Assembly (NCBI GenBank): GCA_900547255.1
Contig: URGC01000113.1
Coordinates: forward strand, 1 to 7,789
Direction: 5' to 3'
Length of the DNA: 7,789 bases
Source: an uncultured Eubacterium sp.
GTDB lineage: Bacteria; Bacillota; Clostridia; Lachnospirales; Lachnospiraceae
Under the pieces are notes generated by a model. That model ran no database searches and was not told where the DNA came from. It saw only the letters and a list, made by a program, of their open reading frames with translations. How positions within the stretch are numbered: the stretch's first letter is position 1; each line of letters opens with the position of its first letter. Positions 5,922 through 7,789 of the stretch are shown here, piece by piece. The position numbers and the translations under genes are program-made.

Positions 5922-5997
5922 GCTCTCTTATTTTAAAGAAATACTGCATAAGTCTTCTGTTTTTCTTATAATTTAAGAATAAACCCTTTACCTGCAT
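5914..5997 (-). CDS. 27-residue basic small protein
   Basis: The product is MQVKGLFLNYKKNRRLMQYF followed by FKIRELV. A near-ideal ribosome site AGGAGGTG (6010-6003) precedes ATG 5997 by about 5 bases. It starts 14 bases after the stop of the 57-residue protein, so it sits in register with the small-gene cluster. It contains a KKNRR basic patch between hydrophobic or aromatic residues, which would suit membrane-surface or nucleic-acid contact; this is inference. A longer open frame through the upstream genes shares this end, but that extension is only an off-frame reading of real genes. No family is recognised. Existence is supported by the ribosome site and spacing, not homology. Confidence 0.5.
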   Translation of the reverse strand: MQVKGLFLNYKKNRRLMQYFFKIRELV

Positions 5998-6011
5998 ATG
6001 CTCACCTCCTC

Positions 6012-6185
6012 TCAGAATGTGCCCATTCTTACGAATGAAAGAAATATCCTTGCCACCATAGCGAATAGAAGAAGAATTATTCTGGCAAGTCCTAAGACCA
6101 GCTTCAACGCTCCAAGAATTATCCTTAATATCCACTTGAGTATCTCTAAAATCACTGTTCCTACGGCTCCCATAACTCTTCTCAT
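6012..6185 (-). CDS. 57-residue hydrophobic amphipathic membrane protein
   Basis: ATG 6185 is chosen because AAAGGAG (6202-6196) lies 10 bases upstream; an in-frame ATG at 6212 lies before this site and is rejected. The product runs MRRVMGAVGTVILEILKWIL, then RIILGALKLVLGLARIILLL and FAMVARIFLSFVRMGTF. It is almost wholly Leu/Ile/Val/Ala-rich, with single basic residues at 17, 21, 28, 35, 46 and 53, several exactly seven apart. This gives one basic face on a long helix and points to a membrane-lying or membrane-spanning helix or a helical oligomer. Similar small hydrophobic proteins occur in transfer regions of Clostridia mobile elements (recalled, not checked); their role is unknown. The gene starts 5 bases after the RHH stop codon and its ribosome site lies inside the RHH coding end, so the two are probably translationally coupled. 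Confidence 0.7.
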   Translation of the reverse strand: MRRVMGAVGTVILEILKWILRIILGALKLVLGLARIILLLFAMVARIFLSFVRMGTF

Positions 6186-6190
6186 AATAA

Positions 6191-6637
6191 TCAGTCTCCT
6201 TTCGACATCCATCCCATTGCAAGTCCTGCAACATCTGCATCGTCCATAACATCTTCTGTAGGTTCTTGTGCTTCACTATTGGCTGCCTGCATTATTACCG
6301 GCTGACCAACATTCATCCCGGATATCACTCCGCCTAACAGCCTTATGACCTCTTTCCTAGCCTCATTGGTTGCTGCTTCAATGACTTCTTCCTTAATGTC
6401 ATCAATATCTTCTGACCGGATATATTCAGCCCTCTCTTTTTCCTTCTTCTTGATAACAAAGGTTTCTTTTCCATAATTATCAATGTAAAACTGAATCGCA
6501 TCTATGATGAACTGATTCTTAGATTTGAAAATCTTCGGATCAAGGTTCTGAATCACATCATTGATTTTCACATGCTGAGGATTGCTCATGTTGAGGCGGA
6601 CAGAAGTTTTTACTTCATATTCAAGTCTTCTTCCCAT
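6191..6637 (-). CDS. Ribbon-helix-helix DNA-binding protein, probable ParR-type partner of the ParM-like actin
   Basis: This 148-residue cytoplasmic protein has residues 10-17 (KTSVRLNM) suiting an RHH beta strand, 20-33 (PQHVKINDVIQNLD) helix 1 and 38-54 (KSKNQFIIDAIQFYIDN) helix 2. Residues 60-100 are a charged helix that may mediate oligomerisation, and 125-148 an acidic tail ending GWMSKGD, possibly the contact for the actin filament. In type II partition systems an RHH dimer binds centromere repeats and couples DNA to ParM filaments. Here the gene lies directly after the actin gene, with the ribosome site AAGGAGG overlapping the actin stop codon, strongly suggesting the same pairing. Of two adjacent ATGs (6640 and 6637) the second is 6 bases from that site and preferred; the first is only 3 away. 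It is not obviously homologous to classical ParR in sequence. Confidence 0.78.
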   Translation of the reverse strand: MGRRLEYEVKTSVRLNMSNPQHVKINDVIQNLDPKIFKSKNQFIIDAIQFYIDNYGKETFVIKKKEKERAEYIRSEDIDDIKEEVIEAATNEARKEVIRLLGGVISGMNVGQPVIMQAANSEAQEPTEDVMDDADVAGLAMGWMSKGD

Positions 6638-6648
6638 CATCTGCCTCC

Positions 6649-7611
6649 TTATGATAATCGCCTAGTGCTTTTAAGTCCCATCATGGCAAGCTGCTCATAT
6701 CCTCTTGCATTTGCCTTTACATCAAGGTTATAGGAAATGTTCTTGGCATCGTGGCTCCCAAAGTTTTTCATCACAACTGCCCCGCCACCGACAAATACAA
6801 TCGGTGTAGTCTTTAAGTTATACCCAAACTCACGGATTGAGTTATATACCTTATCAACAAAATCCTCTATCTCTGCCTTGATAATGGCAAAGTATTCATC
6901 ATCAATATCTGACCTGCCATATCGCATGATGTTCTGTATCTCTGACTCGTCTACCTCTCCGTTAAGCTGTCTTACACACTGCTCATTGATAGAACGCATA
7001 CAGGTAATAAGACCTTTTGGAATCGTCACACACTTTGATTCATCCGGTGACTTGTTGATTACCGGCATAATGTCGATTGTCCAGCTTCCAATATCTACTA
7101 TCAGTGTTTTCTTTGCCATAGCAGGAATCTTGTCCACTACTGCTGCATAGCACTGAGGAAATACTGCCACATCATCAATTTCAATATGATATGACTCATT
7201 CTCATATTTGAAGCTTACACGCTTATTCTTTGTCAGGTACTTGATAAAATCATTCTTCTCTGCTCCAAATCTTGTAAGTGGAAGTCCTACAGCAAGAAAT
7301 ACCTTTGCCTCTGCAAGACCTCTTCTTTTAAGTTCCTTAGCAACTGCTGCAAGAGTGAGAAGATAAAAGCTGTCATCTTCGACCTTTGTATCCTTTACTT
7401 CCTGCCTCACAGTTCCAACCTTATAGAACTTTCCTTCATACTCAAGTACATCGCCGAAAAGTGCCGGAGTTGTTGTAATCTCCTTAACACCTGTGACAAA
7501 TACCTGAGAGATTGTTTTCATCATTGACCAGCCATGATCAATGCCGATTACTTCTAACTTGTTATTCATGTGTTTTGCACATCCTTTCTTCTTAAACAGC
7601 CACTTGAACAT
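6649..7611 (-). CDS. ParM/StbA-like actin-family ATPase
   Basis: From ATG 7611 the product has 320 residues and carries the actin-fold signatures. Residues 22-28 IGIDHGW (phosphate 1) are followed by a Lys. Residues 172-180 VDIGSWTID form phosphate 2, and 273-278 FVGGGA the adenosine motif. The PALFGDVLEYEG segment is typical of ParM/Alp proteins of Clostridia elements. Such proteins polymerise with ATP into filaments that push or position DNA copies bound through an RHH adaptor, the gene that follows. Length is normal for the family. Start is uncertain: ATG 7611 has AGGTGG 5 bases upstream; GTG 7620 has AGGA 6 bases upstream; ATG 7569, just before the conserved core, has only AAGGA at 12. 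The basic leader KWLFKKK between 7611 and 7569 would be unusual for ParM. The gene begins 9 bases after the cysteine-rich gene ends. Confidence 0.88.
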   Translation of the reverse strand: MFKWLFKKKGCAKHMNNKLEVIGIDHGWSMMKTISQVFVTGVKEITTTPALFGDVLEYEGKFYKVGTVRQEVKDTKVEDDSFYLLTLAAVAKELKRRGLAEAKVFLAVGLPLTRFGAEKNDFIKYLTKNKRVSFKYENESYHIEIDDVAVFPQCYAAVVDKIPAMAKKTLIVDIGSWTIDIMPVINKSPDESKCVTIPKGLITCMRSINEQCVRQLNGEVDESEIQNIMRYGRSDIDDEYFAIIKAEIEDFVDKVYNSIREFGYNLKTTPIVFVGGGAVVMKNFGSHDAKNISYNLDVKANARGYEQLAMMGLKSTRRLS

Positions 7612-7620
7612 CTTAACCAC

Positions 7621-7788
7621 CTACTTTCCTATCAGCTTTCGCATACAAGGAAAACAATAACCATTCCCCCGATAATACGGACAACCGACACATTCCGCTG
7701 GAAGCTTCTGTTCTTTTTTCTTAGATGGCTTACAACATGTTCCATTGGCACATCTGTTGTTATGTCCCCAGAAGAATCTACAATGCAT
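7621..7788 (-). CDS. 55-residue cysteine-rich, probably zinc-binding protein
   Basis: The frame reads MHCRFFWGHNNRCANGTCCK, then PSKKKEQKLPAECVGCPYYR and GNGYCFPCMRKLIGK, ending at TAG 7623-7621. There are eight cysteines (3, 13, 18, 19, 33, 36, 45, 48), including two CxxC pairs (CVGC and CFPC) that suit a small zinc ribbon, plus His2 and His9. It has no signal peptide, so it is presumably cytoplasmic. The ATG is the second base of the right edge, so the ribosome site cannot be seen and the true start may lie outside. It sits just before the ParM-like gene, overlapping its possible GTG start region, and is likely in the same operon. No family is recognised. Confidence 0.6.
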   Translation of the reverse strand: MHCRFFWGHNNRCANGTCCKPSKKKEQKLPAECVGCPYYRGNGYCFPCMRKLIGK

Positions 7789-7789
7789 A

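Noticed and set aside
5998..6276. 120-residue minus-strand frame extending upstream from the 27-residue ORF, and a plus-strand frame over the same stretch
   Set aside because: Both overlap the 57-residue hydrophobic protein and the RHH gene, which have good ribosome sites. Only the last 27 codons of the minus frame have their own ribosome site.
6737..7150. Plus-strand frame antisense to the actin gene
   Set aside because: The opposite strand carries all three actin-family ATPase motifs; the plus frame has no ribosome site or recognisable domain.
1..7789. CRISPR array, tRNA, rRNA or insertion sequence
   Set aside because: No regular direct repeats with spacers, no cloverleaf-like segment, no transposase-like frame and no terminal inverted repeats were seen.

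Overview
The window looks like part of an integrative/conjugative or other plasmid-like element from a Clostridia gut bacterium, most likely Lachnospiraceae. The grounds are low-to-moderate GC, strong AGGAGG-type ribosome sites, a ParM-like actin gene followed by a ribbon-helix-helix (RHH) gene, a SpoVG-family gene, a long coiled-coil DUF protein and a multi-CnaB surface adhesin. No integrase, relaxase or VirB-type gene is in view, so the element type is inferred. Every gene reads on the minus strand, so transcription runs from 7789 towards 1.

In transcription order: (1) 7788-6012 holds a tight cluster: an 8-cysteine mini-protein, the ParM/StbA-like actin ATPase, its probable RHH DNA-binding partner, and a 57-residue hydrophobic protein with regularly spaced basic residues. 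A 27-residue basic ORF follows at 5997-5914. Gaps are a few to about 14 bases and most genes have strong Shine-Dalgarno (SD) sites. (2) 5921-5777 is a leader with an extended -10 candidate, a 15-codon ORF and interlocking inverted repeats, the last of which ends 7 bases before the lipoprotein start codon. (3) 5776-4988 encodes a lipoprotein with a long charged linker and a C-terminal domain with two cysteines. A terminator-like hairpin at 4963-4924 follows. (4) 4896-2059 encodes a secreted adhesin with a signal peptide, a thioester domain and five CnaB domains. It breaks off inside a sixth CnaB domain and ends in a tail that is out of frame with the downstream SpoVG coding sequence. (5) 2093-1728 is the SpoVG-family gene, whose coding-like frame extends upstream to 2168 without a usable start codon. 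(6) 1667-747 is a DUF6674-like coiled-coil protein, followed by a clear terminator at 740-711. (7) From 611 off the left edge runs a separately promoted gene with a PAS domain.

A reasonable reading is that the ParM/RHH pair maintains or positions the element while it is an extrachromosomal circle. The adhesin, lipoprotein and small membrane protein would act at the cell surface, perhaps in mating-pair contact, and SpoVG and the coiled-coil protein are accessory cytoplasmic factors. The main anomalies are the apparent deletion joining the adhesin to spoVG (around 2157-2168), the structured leader before the lipoprotein, and the terminator-like hairpin directly before the adhesin ribosome site. 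Long stretches without a gene: none over 300 bases. The longest gaps are about 135-140 bases (612-746 and 5777-5913), and both hold regulatory signals.
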